Origin: Diphasiastrum complanatum
Taxonomy: Eukaryota > Streptophyta > Lycopodiopsida > Lycopodiales > Lycopodiaceae
NCBI GenBank assembly: GCA_029204225.1
Contig: CM055104.1
Span: 51,053,457-51,117,456 of the forward strand
Direction: 5' to 3'
Length of the DNA: 64,000 bases
The notes below the pieces were generated by a model, which did not search any database, had not been told where the DNA came from, and saw nothing but the letters and a program-made list of their open reading frames with translations. Below, piece after piece: positions 1-10,620 of this stretch (the first letter of the stretch is position 1; each line of letters begins with the position of its first letter). The translations under genes and the position numbers were made by a program.

Positions 1-2
1 TA

Positions 3-836
3 TGTCAAGAAAAGTATGTTAACTCTATTCTAAAAAGGTTTCATATGGAAGATTGTAAAGTTGTTTCTACTCCTATGGAATCAAATGTAAAGCTAACTAC
101 AAGAAGTAATGAAAGATCCTTCAAGGACATTACTCTCTATAGAAAGCTAATAGGATCTCTTATATGGTTAACCATCACAAGACCTGATCTAAGCTTTGTG
201 GTTGGTAAACTAAGTCAATTTATGCAAGATCCTAGTGAGGCTCATTGGAAGCTAGGAAAGAGAGTACTTAGATACATCTCGGGATCTAGAGATTTTGGCA
301 TCTTGTATGGAGGTACTACACCTAACCTTTGTGGATTTTCAGATTCAGATTTTGCAGGTGATCAAATGGATAGGAAGTCAACAAGTGCCTTTGCAATCTA
401 TCTTGGAGATGGAGTGGTCTCATGGCTATCAAAGAAGCAACCAACTATCTCTCTATCTTCCACCGAAGCCGAGTACAAGGCATTAACAACATGCACCAAG
501 GAGATTCTTTGGATCAAGAGGATGTTATTGGATCTTCACTTGCTGGAACCAGAGAAGACTCCAATCATACTTTGTGATAACCTTTCAGCCCAAAGCTTGG
601 CAAGCAATCCTGTTTTTCATGCAAGGAGCAAGCACATTGAGATTGCTCACCATTTTGTGAGAGATCAAGTCATTGCCAAAGAGGTGGAGCTTCAACATGT
701 CTCTTCAAAGGAGTGTGTGGCTGATATCTTCACCAAACCATTGGGAAAGGACCTATATTTAATGCATAGATCTAATCTTGGAATGTGCTCAAAGACTATG
801 TTGAAACTAGCATCCAATGTTGAAGAGGGAGTGTGA
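3..836 (+). CDS. Ty1/copia pol C-terminal fragment (end of reverse transcriptase and RNase H)
   Basis: The frame is open from the window edge; the ATG at 45 is internal, since the upstream codons continue the RT thumb. Seen in order: MEDCK..STPM, the RPDLSF block, then RNase H with SDSDFAGD (first Asp), SSTEAEYKA (Glu), CDNLSA (Asp), and the typical copia tail SKHIEIAHHFVRD and DIFTKPLG. In the family this part degrades the RNA of the RNA:DNA hybrid during reverse transcription in the cytoplasmic particle. The frame has no stop until TGA at 834-836, so this piece is undamaged. The stop overlaps the start of the LTR. The rest of the element lies before base 1. Confidence 0.93.
   Translation, partial: CQEKYVNSILKRFHMEDCKVVSTPMESNVKLTTRSNERSFKDITLYRKLIGSLIWLTITRPDLSFVVGKLSQFMQDPSEAHWKLGKRVLRYISGSRDFGILYGGTTPNLCGFSDSDFAGDQMDRKSTSAFAIYLGDGVVSWLSKKQPTISLSSTEAEYKALTTCTKEILWIKRMLLDLHLLEPEKTPIILCDNLSAQSLASNPVFHARSKHIEIAHHFVRDQVIAKEVELQHVSSKECVADIFTKPLGKDLYLMHRSNLGMCSKTMLKLASNVEEGV
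822..831 (+). promoter_or_regulatory. Polypurine tract of copia element
   Basis: Ten purines (GAAGAGGGAG) lie directly before a TG that starts the presumed LTR at 832. This is the usual position of the plus-strand DNA primer in LTR retroelements. It overlaps the last codons of the RNase H frame. Confidence 0.6.
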
Positions 837-1831
837 AAATTGTCAACATTTCCTAGAGAGTTTGAGGCCTAAATTGGCTAAAATTGTAAATAGTTTTGGT
901 TCTGGAGTTTCACACGTGTGAACCAGGCCACAATGTTTTTATTTACTGTATTTTTTCAGTATGATGAAGTGTCAAACTTCATACCCTTCAAAATGAGACC
1001 ATTTTGATGTATTTTGGTCATATAAGCCATTTTTAGCTATTTTTCCTATATAGGGAATATCTAGGGTCAAGTACCTTCTAGAGAGAGGAGAGAGAGTCAT
1101 CTTCCTCATCCATAAATAGTAGGGAAGTCGTGGAGAACAGGTTGGAGAAACCTTTTGTATGCTTCATTGAGATCAATAGATCATTGTCATTGTTTCTTCC
1201 TCCATTGAGAGCATTGTTGTGTGTATTGTCTTCAAGCTATTGTGTATGATCTTAGGTGCTTTCCAAAAGTGGTAGGCTGATGTATTATGGACTGTATAAT
1301 GCTATTTTGGGCCGCACTTGATGTTTATGGAAGTTTCCATTTGTGATAAATGCTTTTTGATCAAGTTCTTTGCATTCTAGGTAGCATAGAATGTGTTGCC
1401 AATTCCTAGCTTATGTAGTTTGGAGTGCAAGCATTCAAGCCAATGATCTTGGAGTTTAGATCCACTTAGGATCTGTATTTTTTCACAGAAGATATATCAA
1501 GTTTCTAGAAATTGCATGTAGAATTTGAGATATTCAATTTTTTGTGATTTTGTCAAAACCCTAATTTTGACTGGATCTCTAGTTTGTGAGGTTACTGATC
1601 TTCATTTGAGTGTGTTTCAATCTTAGGAAGTGGCAAGAATCATTAGATTGAGGATAAATCATAGGTTGATCAAGATTTCACTATTCTATGTGTTGATTTT
1701 CTAGTTAGAAGTGCTAGAAGAGATTTGAGAGGTTCCATATCTTTGTGATTTCTTCTTGAGTTCATTTGTTGACATTCAAGAGAGTGCTTTGTGCATTGGA
1801 ACAAGAAAGAAGAAGATCAGGTCACTTCAAC
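832..1831 (+). mobile_element. Copia LTR and following leader, shared between two element bodies
   Basis: The LTR begins TGTGAAAATTGTC after the polypurine tract. A TATA-like CTATATAGGG is at 1046-1055, and a CACACGTGTG palindrome is near 911. The LTR end was not located: I found no TGGTATCAGAGC-type primer site before the gag ATG at 1832, so the LTR/leader boundary is open. The LTR is followed by the gag of another element body in the same direction. That order (RNase H, LTR, gag) fits two elements in tandem sharing one LTR. No other gene is seen here. Confidence 0.55.
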
Positions 1832-2730
1832 ATGGCTACAAGTGGAGGTTTTATGTTGGAGAGCAATGATAGGCGTACCTCAATGAACTATTCTACTTGG
1901 AAGGTGAGGATGGAGTCCTTATTGGAGATGAATGAGTTGATGGAGATTGTTGCAGGTGTGGAGGAGAGACCTCAAGCACCTCAAAATCAAGTGAGACAAG
2001 AGAGCTAAAAGTGCTCTACACATGATTAAGATGAATGTTACCAATGAACTTCTCAAGGAAGTTGGTAATTGCACATCATCTTTGGAGGCTTGGGAAGCTT
2101 TGAAGAAGCTTTATGAATCCAAGTCTACATCAAGAGTGCTTACTCTTAGGAGGCAAATATTTTAAAGTATGCAAAAGAAGGAAGAGAGTACTCGTGTTTT
2201 TGTTTTGAGGGTTAAAACATTCAATGATGAGTTAGAATGTATTGATGAAAGCATTAAGGAGGTAGAACTTGTTCAAGTTATACTTAATGGCTTGTTGGAT
2301 GATCATGCTAATCTTGTTCAAAGTTTTGCTATTCAAAAGACTTTGCCAAGTATTGTGGATTTGCAAGAGATCTTGGTGAATGAGGAGTATAGGCTTCAAT
2401 CAAGAGGAGGTGGATCTACATCGACATCTCATTATGAAGAGAATGCTATGTTCATCAAAGGCAAGTTCAAGGGAAAAGGCAAAGGCAAGTGCTCTAAAGG
2501 GCAAGATCAAGGTGAGACTTCTTCTTTTGGCAAAAAGAAAGATAAGTCTAAGTTGAAATGCTTTTATTGTGGAATCAAAGGGCCTTTTGCAAATGAATGT
2601 TTGAAGAAGCAAAGAGATGAAGGTAGCAAGCAAATCAACTTTACTACTAATGATGAGGATCTAGGTGGTGGTGATTCTCTTTTGATGTGTTCTTCAAGTC
2701 CAATATCAAGTGATCGTGACAAAGATTGAT
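1832..2730 (+). pseudogene. Copia-type gag, frameshifted
   Basis: Start chosen at ATG 1832 (MATSGG). Near the N terminus is NYSTWKVRMES, the usual plant copia gag opening. The frame shifts near 2008 and a TAA lies at about 2164; homology continues across both breaks (EVGNCTSSLEAWEALKKLYESK, then FVLRVKTFNDEL). A Lys/Gly-rich stretch precedes a CCHC knuckle, CFYCGIKGPFANEC, where the usual GH is GP-F, so the knuckle His is missing. A TGA at 2728-2730 separates gag from the protease in the same frame. Gag would form the particle shell; this copy cannot make a full protein. Confidence 0.85.
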
Positions 2731-3085
2731 GGTGGATTGATAGTGGAGCTAGTTCACACATGACTAGTCACAAGGAGTTCTTTACTTCTTTGGTCACTTA
2801 TGATGGAGCCAAGAAAGCAATTCACATGGCCAATGGTGGTGAGTGTGTGATTGAGGGTATTGGTTCTATTCCTATTTGTCTATCTACTAATAGGAAATCA
2901 AGACTTGATGGTGCTCTTTACATTCCTTCACTTTCAAAGAATTTGCTAAGTGTTGGTCAAATGATAGAGAAAGGATACATGGTAAAGTTTGGTGGTGATG
3001 CTTGTTTTATTACAAAGGAAGAAATCTTGGTTGCTAGGGGCAATAGACAAGGTAGACTTTTCAAGCTTGATGCTTTTTTTATGGC
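2731..3085 (+). CDS. Copia aspartic protease domain
   Basis: Directly after the TGA comes WWIDSGASSHMT, with the active-site Asp-Ser-Gly, then the copia protease blocks GIGSIPI, LYIPSLSKNLLSVGQM and GRLFKLD. The reading frame continues gag's frame. Protease cleaves the Gag-Pol polyprotein inside the particle. Normally the integrase zinc module (LWH..LGH) follows GRL-KL within a few residues; here it does not, and the open frame runs into the unrelated sequence described next. Confidence 0.85.
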
Positions 3086-4229
3086 TAACAAAAAGGATGG
3101 AATGGAAAAGGAGATTGGTCTCAACTTTCCAAAGTTACCTTTTAGCATCAATAAGATTGGTGGATCTTATGCAAAGTCTAAAAAGCTTCCTTATGCTAGA
3201 TCTAGGTCAAGATCTAATATGCTTCTTGGAGATGTTCATCTTTGTGCTAACTTGGCTAGTCTTGAGGATAATGATGGTGTTTCAATGGTTCTTCATGGCA
3301 AGTGCAAGCATGCAAAAGGTAAGGAAAGAGCTAACTTCATCAATGGAGGTGAAGGTTCTTCCTTGGAAAATATTGTTGTTAATGATTTCTTTGATCATAT
3401 GGCAAAAGATGTTGCTAGGTGCATTCATGAAGGATATGGTTCTTCTACATTCTTTTGTGATGAGTCCAAGAAAGTCATTTTTTTTTTTTGCACATTTCTT
3501 CATAAAGAGAGTAGATCAAATGGTTCTATCAAGAGACTTGGTGAGGGAGATAGTCACAAGTCAAGAAGAAGAGAAGTATGTGAAGAGTTCAAAGTAGGAT
3601 GTACTTTGAATGATGTCATTGTGAATGATAGTGAGGAAGAATCATTATCATATGAGTCATTACCTAGAACATTGAGTAGAAGCTCTTGTTTGAAAAAAAA
3701 GAGTACTTCAATCATCCTTATGTTGAAGGTACTAATCATTTTTTTCATGGCTTCGAATGTTTTTGAGGTTTCTACTTCTTATGGTGCAATCATTAAGAGG
3801 GAGTCTTATGAAGGAAAGAACAATGGAAGATTGGTTCTTGAGAAGATCCAAGGCATGGATCCCACATCTCTTCATCAACTCAAAGGATTCTATGATTATG
3901 AATTGATCACTCATGATCAAGATGGCAAAAGGTTGGTTGGAGAAGACTACATGGAACAAATCGAGAAGCAATTTCTTCAACGCAAGGGAGATCTCATTGG
4001 TGAGCTTATTGAGGTCTATTATGGACTCAAGAAGGCTAGATTTATTAGGTTTGATGCTCATCTTCACCTACCTTACTTCATGTTGGATGGAAAGTTTGAA
4101 ATCTATCTTTTGTTTTATGATGGTGACATTGGTGACATTGTTTTCACTAACCTTTATGGAAGATTGAGATCAAGCATTGATGAGATCTTGTTGGATGTAG
4201 ATCATATGTTTGAGAAGGAGTATTTCTAG
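3086..4229 (+). CDS. Unrecognised reading frame replacing integrase/RT in a copia-type element
   Basis: About 380 codons stay open in the protease frame but show no integrase (DD-E), RT (YVDD) or RNase H motif. Visible parts are a basic/Ser stretch (ARSRSRS), an acidic patch (NDSEEESLSYES), a hydrophobic segment (about 3715-3750: LMLKVLIIFFM) and a conserved C-terminal block with ITHDQDGK, EDYMEQ, LIGELIE and SSIDEILLD. TAG at 4227-4229 interrupts it: similarity to the second copy (13,372-14,255, minus) continues past the stop to about 4480. No function is assigned. The keeping of sense between two diverged copies suggests it was once translated. Confidence 0.6.
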
Positions 4230-5187
4230 AGGGTCAGGTATAAAGATATTCATATCTATGATATCTTTGATGATCAAGAGAAAGGTAAGCAAGTGGAAGC
4301 GACTCATTTTGCTTTACTCACATGTTTTCAAGAATCTTCTTGTGTAGACAATGCTATGCAAGTGGATATTGGTTCTCATGGTTTCATGCTGTAAAAGCAA
4401 GTAATGGATCTGGAAAACAAAGTTTGTTCAATGACTTTGATGGTCAAGTTGAAGATCAAGAGGTTGATCTCAAAGTGCTTCAACAACACAAAAGGAAAGG
4501 TGGCAATTTGGAGCTAGTCAAGAGCATCAAAGGAGAGGTAAATGGCAAAAATGTTATGGATATATTTTTGCAGCTTATTGAAGACTCAAGTAAGGTCAAA
4601 GGAGCATCAAGGAAGTGTTGTTCAAGTTTACTTTACTTGTTCTATCTCATGTTTTGAGCTATTTCATGTGGATGTGTGCAAATTGTCAAGATATAGACAA
4701 ACTAGCTACATTGTCTTGCAATATCTCATTGTTGGAGTTGTACTAGCATTCTTGCCTAGTTTTGCTGATGGAAATAAAGCTATTAGAGGCTCATTATATC
4801 ACTCATCCATGATCAAGTTCTCAAGTTTTGAGCTACTTGATGCCAATGTTTGGAGATTGTCATTTTTTGGTGAATTCATGGTCATTTTCTTGTGTTAAGT
4901 AGAGCTTGAAGATGGACTAGTGCAACCTACTTGGTTTATGGAGTCATGTGGTGCTGGATTTGCATCATTGATGTACTCACCTACTCATGGATTTCCAAGT
5001 TTTGATGGTTTCTTGTGGCAAGATGGAGATGGAGGCTCATTCATGGAATTTTATGGTGGAGACATATCAAGAAAGGGCAAAGTTGGAGGAGACAAGCAAG
5101 CAAATGGTCATCACTCACATTTATTGTTTGGTTGCTGTAATTTTCCAGAGAGTTCAAAGTTTGAAACATGGAGGAATCATTTCATTC
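4230..5187 (+). other. 3' part of the same element, decayed; no 3' LTR found
   Basis: The piece around 4440-4480 (VEDQEVDLKVL) matches the end of the second copy of the unknown frame. Beyond it, open stretches exist (to 4657 and 4920-5185) without recognisable motifs. No copy of the LTR that starts at 832 appears before the copia element on the opposite strand takes over at about 5188. The 3' end of this element is therefore missing. Confidence 0.45.
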
Positions 5188-6709
5188 ACATTCTCCTGTA
5201 TACCCATTTGCAACCAATGGGTTTCTTGTCAACTGGTGGTTCTACTAAGTCCCATGTGCTATGCTTAGCAATTGACTCCATCTCTTCTCCCATGGCCTTG
5301 ACCCAAATGTCATCATCCTTCACTTCACCATAAGTCGAAGGTTCTTTGCTTTGAATAATGCTAGATAAGAGAGCATAATTTGCTTCATACCTTTCAGGTT
5401 GTGTCTTCTCTCTTGTTGATCTTTGTAGCTCTCCTTGGCTAGATGATCCTGGAAAGTCAACCATGTCATGGCTCTTCAACAATCTCTCAAACCACTTAGG
5501 GAGCTTCTTGTCAGGTGATCGGCTTCCTGGTGAAAATGTATCCCACGGTACATCCTTCTCCTTGCATTTGTCACCTGCAACTTCAATCCTTCTTGCACCA
5601 AAATGTTTGTCTCTACCTCTCCAACCTGTCTCTTGAGGTTGAGTAGTAGTATCTTGAGATGTATCCTCATATTCATCACTTGGAAGGTCAATGAATGGAT
5701 CATCATCAGGTGGTATCCTCATTATACCTTCTTTCCCACTGGATGTATCTATCTTCTCAGCATCCTCGTCTTCATACATCTTGGATTCATCAAAGATAAC
5801 ATCACGGCTTACATGGATTTTGTTTTCCACTGAATCAAAACATCTATAGCCCTTCACACGATCATCATATTCTAGGAATATACACTTGATAGCTTTTACA
5901 TCAAGTTTACGTCTCTCTTCCTTAGAAATGTGTACAAAGGCCTTACATCCAAAGATTCGCAAGTGGTTCACCTTTGGCTTCTTCTTTGTGAATGTTTCCT
6001 CAGGTGTTATCTTTGATATGGCAATGGTACGTCTTCTATTTTGAAGATAGACTGCCGTACTGCATGCTTCTGACCAAAAATCTTTTGGTAGTTTCATCTC
6101 AGCTAGCATAGATCTGGCACTTTCTACAATCGTACAATTTTTGCACTCAGTTACACCATTGAGAGCGGGAGTATGAGCTTGCATAAATTGTCTTTTGATC
6201 CCACATTGATCACAAAGATCATTGAAGTCATTAGACTTGTACTCACCTCCAGTATCTGATCTTAGGACTTTGATATTCCTACCTGTCTGATTTTTGACCA
6301 ATGCTTTGAAGCTCTTGAAATTGTCAAATGCATCCGATTTCTTCTTCAAGAAGTAGATCCATGTCTTACATGACATATCATCAATAAAGGTCATGAAATA
6401 GAAGGCTTTACCTAAGGACATGGTCCTCATAGGCCCGCATAAATCTGTGTGGATTAAATCCAGGATGTTCTTTGCTCTTGCAACACCACCTTTATTGAAC
6501 TTCTCTCGATGTTGCTTCCCATATAAACATGATTCGCAAATCGATTTTAAGTGGTCTTCTATAGTAGGCAATCCTGTTACCATCTCCAATTTCCTCATCA
6601 AACTTCTCAAGTTCAAGTGACCAAGTCTCTTATGCCACAACTCAGTTTGTAATGGAATGGATGATACGAGTCCATGTTGCCCCTTGATTGTAGCATTCAA
6701 CCTGTACAA
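5188..6709 (-). pseudogene. Copia integrase and start of reverse transcriptase (element 2, truncated)
   Basis: One long open frame. It starts with the GAG-pre-integrase zinc module (LWHKRLGHLNLRSL, then CESCLYGKQ), followed by the integrase catalytic core: TFIDDMS (Asp), LRSDTGGEY (Asp) and NGVTECKN (Glu). After the RIFGCKAFVHI block and a variable linker, the frame enters the RT N terminus, KPIGCKWVYR, and stops. All RT catalytic blocks and RNase H are absent because the element breaks off at about 5188, where sequence of the plus-strand element begins. Integrase would insert the cDNA into the chromosome. The upstream frame is separated by stops at 6710-6727. Confidence 0.92.
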
Positions 6710-6726
6710 TTTTGTATTGGGCTTCC

Positions 6727-7176
6727 TTACTCATCCGCAATAACTTTGAATTTCTGGTTCACATACTTCACAAAGCAACGATCATGGGCGAATTCTACTT
6801 TCAAATTTTGATCAATAATGACTCCAACAGAAAGTAGATTTTTCTTCAAACTTGGTATGTAAAGTACCTCCTTGATCATCCTGCTTTTGCCATCAGGCAG
6901 TTGGATTGAAACGGTGCCTATCCCCTTGATCTTGCACACATCGCCATTTGCTTGTGAAACAGACGTTCCATTATCCAACACTTTCAAGCTACTAAACCAA
7001 TTCTTGTTACTTGTCATGTGTCTTGTGGCTCCCAAGTCAATATACCATGTTTGATCATCTTGATTAGATGACAATGCAGATATGAAGATGCTAGAGTCTT
7101 CAATCTCACCCTCATCGACAAGGTTACCTGCTTGCTTTGGTTTCCCCTTCCTTGTTTTGCCAGAAATTTGCGACAT
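6727..7176 (-). pseudogene. Copia protease domain of element 2, altered active site
   Basis: The blocks TWYIDLGATRHMT, VCKIKGIGTVSIQL and VLYIPSLKKNLLSVG identify the copia protease. The catalytic triplet reads Asp-Leu-Gly where the family has Asp-Ser/Thr-Gly, which should impair activity. It is shifted in frame from gag (7185-7916) and broken from the integrase frame by a stop after FKVIADE. Confidence 0.88.
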
Positions 7177-7916
7177 TCACTCTTCTAATGGCCCTTTTTA
7201 CCACAATGGAAGCACTTGCCTTTCTTCTTGGTCTTACTAGAAGATCCCTCATCCTCCTGAGTCTTGGCAAATTTCTGTTTAGACTTCTTCTTGCCCTTGT
7301 CCTTGCCTTGTTTTTGGCATGTCGCAAGTGCTTGATCATTAGTATTTTGATGTCTAGCTTTCACCATTTCTCGCCGTTGCTCTTCTTGCATCAAGATTCC
7401 TGTGAGCTCGTCAAAGGTTGGCAATCTTTCTCTTGATGCTATTCCACTCACAAACATTTGATAGGGTTTTGCAATGCCACACAATGCATTGTGTACCAGC
7501 TCCACATCACGTATGCGCTCACCAATAGAATACAGTTCATCCCTCGTCTTGATTCTGGTCATGTACGTTTGAATGTGCTCTCCTTGTTCCATTCGGGCAC
7601 TATTCAGCTTTGACTTCAGAAACATGATTCTTGACATATTTGATGTCTTGAACTGCTCCTTCGGCACATCCCATGCATGTCTGGGTTTAACAGCATTACA
7701 AATGTGGGGAATGATGTGATCCTTCACTAACAAGTTAATGAAGGTCAAAGCTTTTCTCATCTTTTTGTCGAACACTTTGATATCCGCTTCTTTTGGCGGC
7801 CTTCTCTCATAACCTGTGACGACTTCCCACACGTCTTTCTCCATTAGTATGTTTTTCATTTTGAATTTCCACACTGCATAGTTGGAAATCCCATCCAATT
7901 TGCTACTTTCACACAA
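7177..7916 (-). pseudogene. Copia gag of element 2
   Basis: The frame reads SSKLDGISNYAVWKFKMKN near the start, the typical plant copia gag entry, followed by the conserved helical region (LVKDHI, HAWDVPKEQF, MFLKSKL). A Lys-rich tail leads to a zinc knuckle, KCFHCGKKGH, interrupted by TAG exactly before the final KSEC of the CCHC motif. No in-frame ATG was found upstream; the frame is open further 5' (about 7975). It is non-functional as it stands. Confidence 0.88.
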
Positions 7917-9245
7917 AATGGACTCTCCCAGTTTGTCATCGCAAAACTGCTTGATAGAAACAGTATGTCGAGGCCAACTGTGATGTCAGAAGTTGAAAAT
8001 AATGACCTGCACTTTTTCCCTTACCAGGCCACACACCACTTTTCCACCAATTTGAAAGCCAAATCGGTGTCGCCTTATGAAATGCACTCAGTCGTCAACT
8101 CCCAACTGCGTGCCCAATGGAAAGGTGAAATCACTTTTGGCGCACTCCGAACACTTTCTCTGGTGCAATCACTCTGTTTTGTTGTACCGTACTTGCAGGT
8201 ACAGTCTGGGTGCCCTTCGTATGGAGGTTATAGCCTTTCGTTTGGGTCAAAACGGGCAAAGGACCCAAAAATAAGAATTGTCCTTGTTTTTGAACTGTTT
8301 CTTCACCTTGAAGAAACTTCACTCTTCACTTGTGAAGGGACCCAACTCAACTTTCAATGTAAATTTTTTTATTGAAGTTGAAGGCCAAAATACTCTTCAA
8401 GACCCTTCAACCTTTCATGGGCTCTTTAAGCTGTCATCCAACGGTCACTTAAATCCAATGGTCCACACTGCTTCTCGGAAACACGATCTATACAATTGAT
8501 TGAGCCTTAGGCAGATCCTACGATGTCATGCAACTTTGCGTGCCGAAGCAGTTTCCACGGGCCGTTGGGTCCTTCCAGACGCAATGGGACCAGTCACACT
8601 TGCCACGCGCAACTGTCCGCACTACCTCCTCCTCTCTTCTCCTCCTGCAAGCTTCCTTTCAAACTTTTCTCCCAGGGTTTTGTAGCTATGGCTGCCAACA
8701 AAGAATTCGTTCTGCACCCTCACGCTTCCACGGCCATCCACAACCTTCTCTGGTCTGAATCGCACTGCTAGGGCGCCCGCCTCTGGATTCTCACAGCTTC
8801 CAAAACAATTAAGAATGGAGAGAAATCTCTGATTTTGTGCTCCCAAATCCCAAACCAGGGTTTTTCACACAAATCTATTCTTGGCTTCCAATTCACAGTG
8901 TTTTGACAGGCCTATCCTCTTGCTCTGAGGTCGCCCTACTGTTTGAATTCTGCTGCTTCAATCCGTTTGTCAAACGGTGTCCGATTGAATGCACACTGAC
9001 TACAAACACCAAGTAGCCTTCTTTCAGAATATTAAAATTCCGTTTGCTGAGGTTTTGATTCAGTCGACAACACTTGTCTCTGAATCCTCACATAGTCTCA
9101 AACTCACCAAGCTTCTGTGTGCTAAACTCTCTGCACCAGTGCTTCTCCTTCCATCTTCAACCCGCCGTAAACCTCGAACTCTCAGAAGACAGTTCTTCCG
9201 AAGCTCTCTTCAACGACGATGTTGTACTGTGTACACTCCTTGTAC
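7917..9245 (-). other. 5' leader of copia element 2
   Basis: This 1.3-kb stretch lies between the primer-binding site and gag. It contains only short frames on both strands, none with recognisable domains. A long, CT-rich leader between PBS and gag is acceptable for a copia element, but a separate insertion cannot be excluded. Confidence 0.4.
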
Positions 9246-9258
9246 GGCTCTAATACCA
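9246..9258 (-). promoter_or_regulatory. tRNA-iMet-type primer-binding site of copia element 2
   Basis: On the minus strand it reads TGGTATTAGAGCC. Plant LTR elements primed by initiator tRNA-Met usually have TGGTATCAGAGC; there is one difference (C to T). It lies 10 bases after the presumed LTR end and upstream of gag in the same direction, as expected. Confidence 0.65.
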
Positions 9259-9268
9259 ACTTAGAATT

Positions 9269-9482
9269 TGCTTCGAACAGGAACACAGATCATGCTACAC
9301 AGTAACACAGACAAAAAACACTCTCCACAGCAAGCTCACATAGCAACTGTATTTCTCAAAATGAAATTACACTGTACATATAGTTGTTCACTCAGGCAAC
9401 CCATGCATGACCCAGGTTGCCATTGGCGGGACGCGTGTCCCATCAACTTGCCTCGTGGCGAGGCCAACTGATAGGACCCACA
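9269..9482 (-). repeat. Probable 5' LTR of copia element 2
   Basis: A 214-bp segment starts TGTGGGTCC and ends GTTCGAAGCA on the minus strand (TG...CA), ten bases before the primer-binding site. It contains a TATA-like AACTATATGTA (about 9373-9384). A matching 3' LTR is not present because the element is truncated at 5188, so the outer boundary is inferred only from the TG/CA rule. Confidence 0.45.
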
Positions 9483-9765
9483 ATATAGTAGCACAATGAT
9501 TCTACTTTAATTCTAACTCACATTTTTAAGGCACCTTTGTGATTTTTGCGCCTTTGGAATTTACATGCTTTCTTTGTTCAAAGGCACCTTTGGGTTTTTC
9601 GCAACAGTGGCAGACCGACGTCACCAACTCATCATCAACCCTAAAAATAGCTGGACAGCTAAATATCTCCAAGGGCGGTTACCTACTTTGTACATATACA
9701 AAGACTAGGGTAAATAACATTCAATGCTTGTAAGATATTTCTGAAGACACTTGTAAATATATATA
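9483..9765. other. Non-coding stretch before tandem duplication
   Basis: AT-rich DNA without a supported gene. Sequence around 9875 (TTAATCAGAGTGCA) resembles the stretch at 53,860-53,900 before copia element 3, so this neighbourhood may be an old copia LTR end. Confidence 0.3.
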
Positions 9766-10605
9766 TCAAGCTATGTAAGTGTTATTTTTAACATTATCAA
9801 AATTATCAGTAGCCAACATAATCACGCTCAACAATCAAGCTGAAGAAATCAATTCAAGCGTTGTACTCACTGTTGATATTAATCAGAGTGCAATTTTCTG
9901 TCTCACTACTGTATTGTTCATTTGCGCAATTTGTACGAATCATTCATCTTGAATATTTCTGCTGCTAATTGTTGTGTTTCCGATCCTACATGCCTATGCT
10001 CAAAGCTTTGAGCTTCCGCTGCCAGTCATCCCCACGTTTTACGACAAATACAAGAAAAGAATTGTTATTTTTAATTTTATAAAATTCATGAGAGATTGTG
10101 GTCTTTGAGTACAATTATTGATGATAAACTAAGAACTAATGCAAACTATTCTGTAAAGTATTGAAATTCCCAAAAACAAAAAACTCAATAAAGATGTGCT
10201 GTGATTGGCACAAAATATTGTTATGCTTTGACTCAAAATTGATCATCTATTAGTGGGTTGCTTTTAAGATTAATTCTTTGATTGACACACTGAGCAATGG
10301 AAAATGTTATCACATTTCACATATATGTAGCTTGCATGTCATGGGTTCTAATCTTCTAAATCTACCACCTGCCCATTTAACAAATTCATAAGTTTATGAA
10401 TAGTGGCATAATCCTATATTTGTTGACAATCTTTTTGTACTTCATATAGCAAATCGTTGACTAGTGTAATGGGCTATCTACCTATGTAGTGGCCTTTTCG
10501 ATTTACGAGTTCTTAGAACTCATATGCACGTGCAAAGCAACTTGTTATGAGCTTGTTACGAACCTATTATGGCAACTTGTAGGAGATGCAAGAGATCATA
10601 GGGCA
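9766..10605 (+). repeat. Tandem duplication, copy 1 (about 840 bp)
   Basis: From TCAAGCTATGTAAGTG the sequence is repeated almost base for base beginning at 10,621 (offset 855). The differences seen are few: C/T at AGCTTCCG, short indels near 10,100, and a 21-base piece near 10,550 absent from copy 2. It contains no gene. Confidence 0.93.
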
Positions 10606-10620
10606 AGCTACATATATGTA

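Noticed and set aside
2989-3597. 202-codon frame in +1 over the unknown retroelement frame
   Set aside because: It is a shadow: the other frame continues from the protease and is conserved in the second copy.
8465-8850. Overlapping plus and minus frames in the copia leader
   Set aside because: Three overlapping plus frames and one minus frame of similar size, no motif; explained by low stop density in CT-rich DNA.
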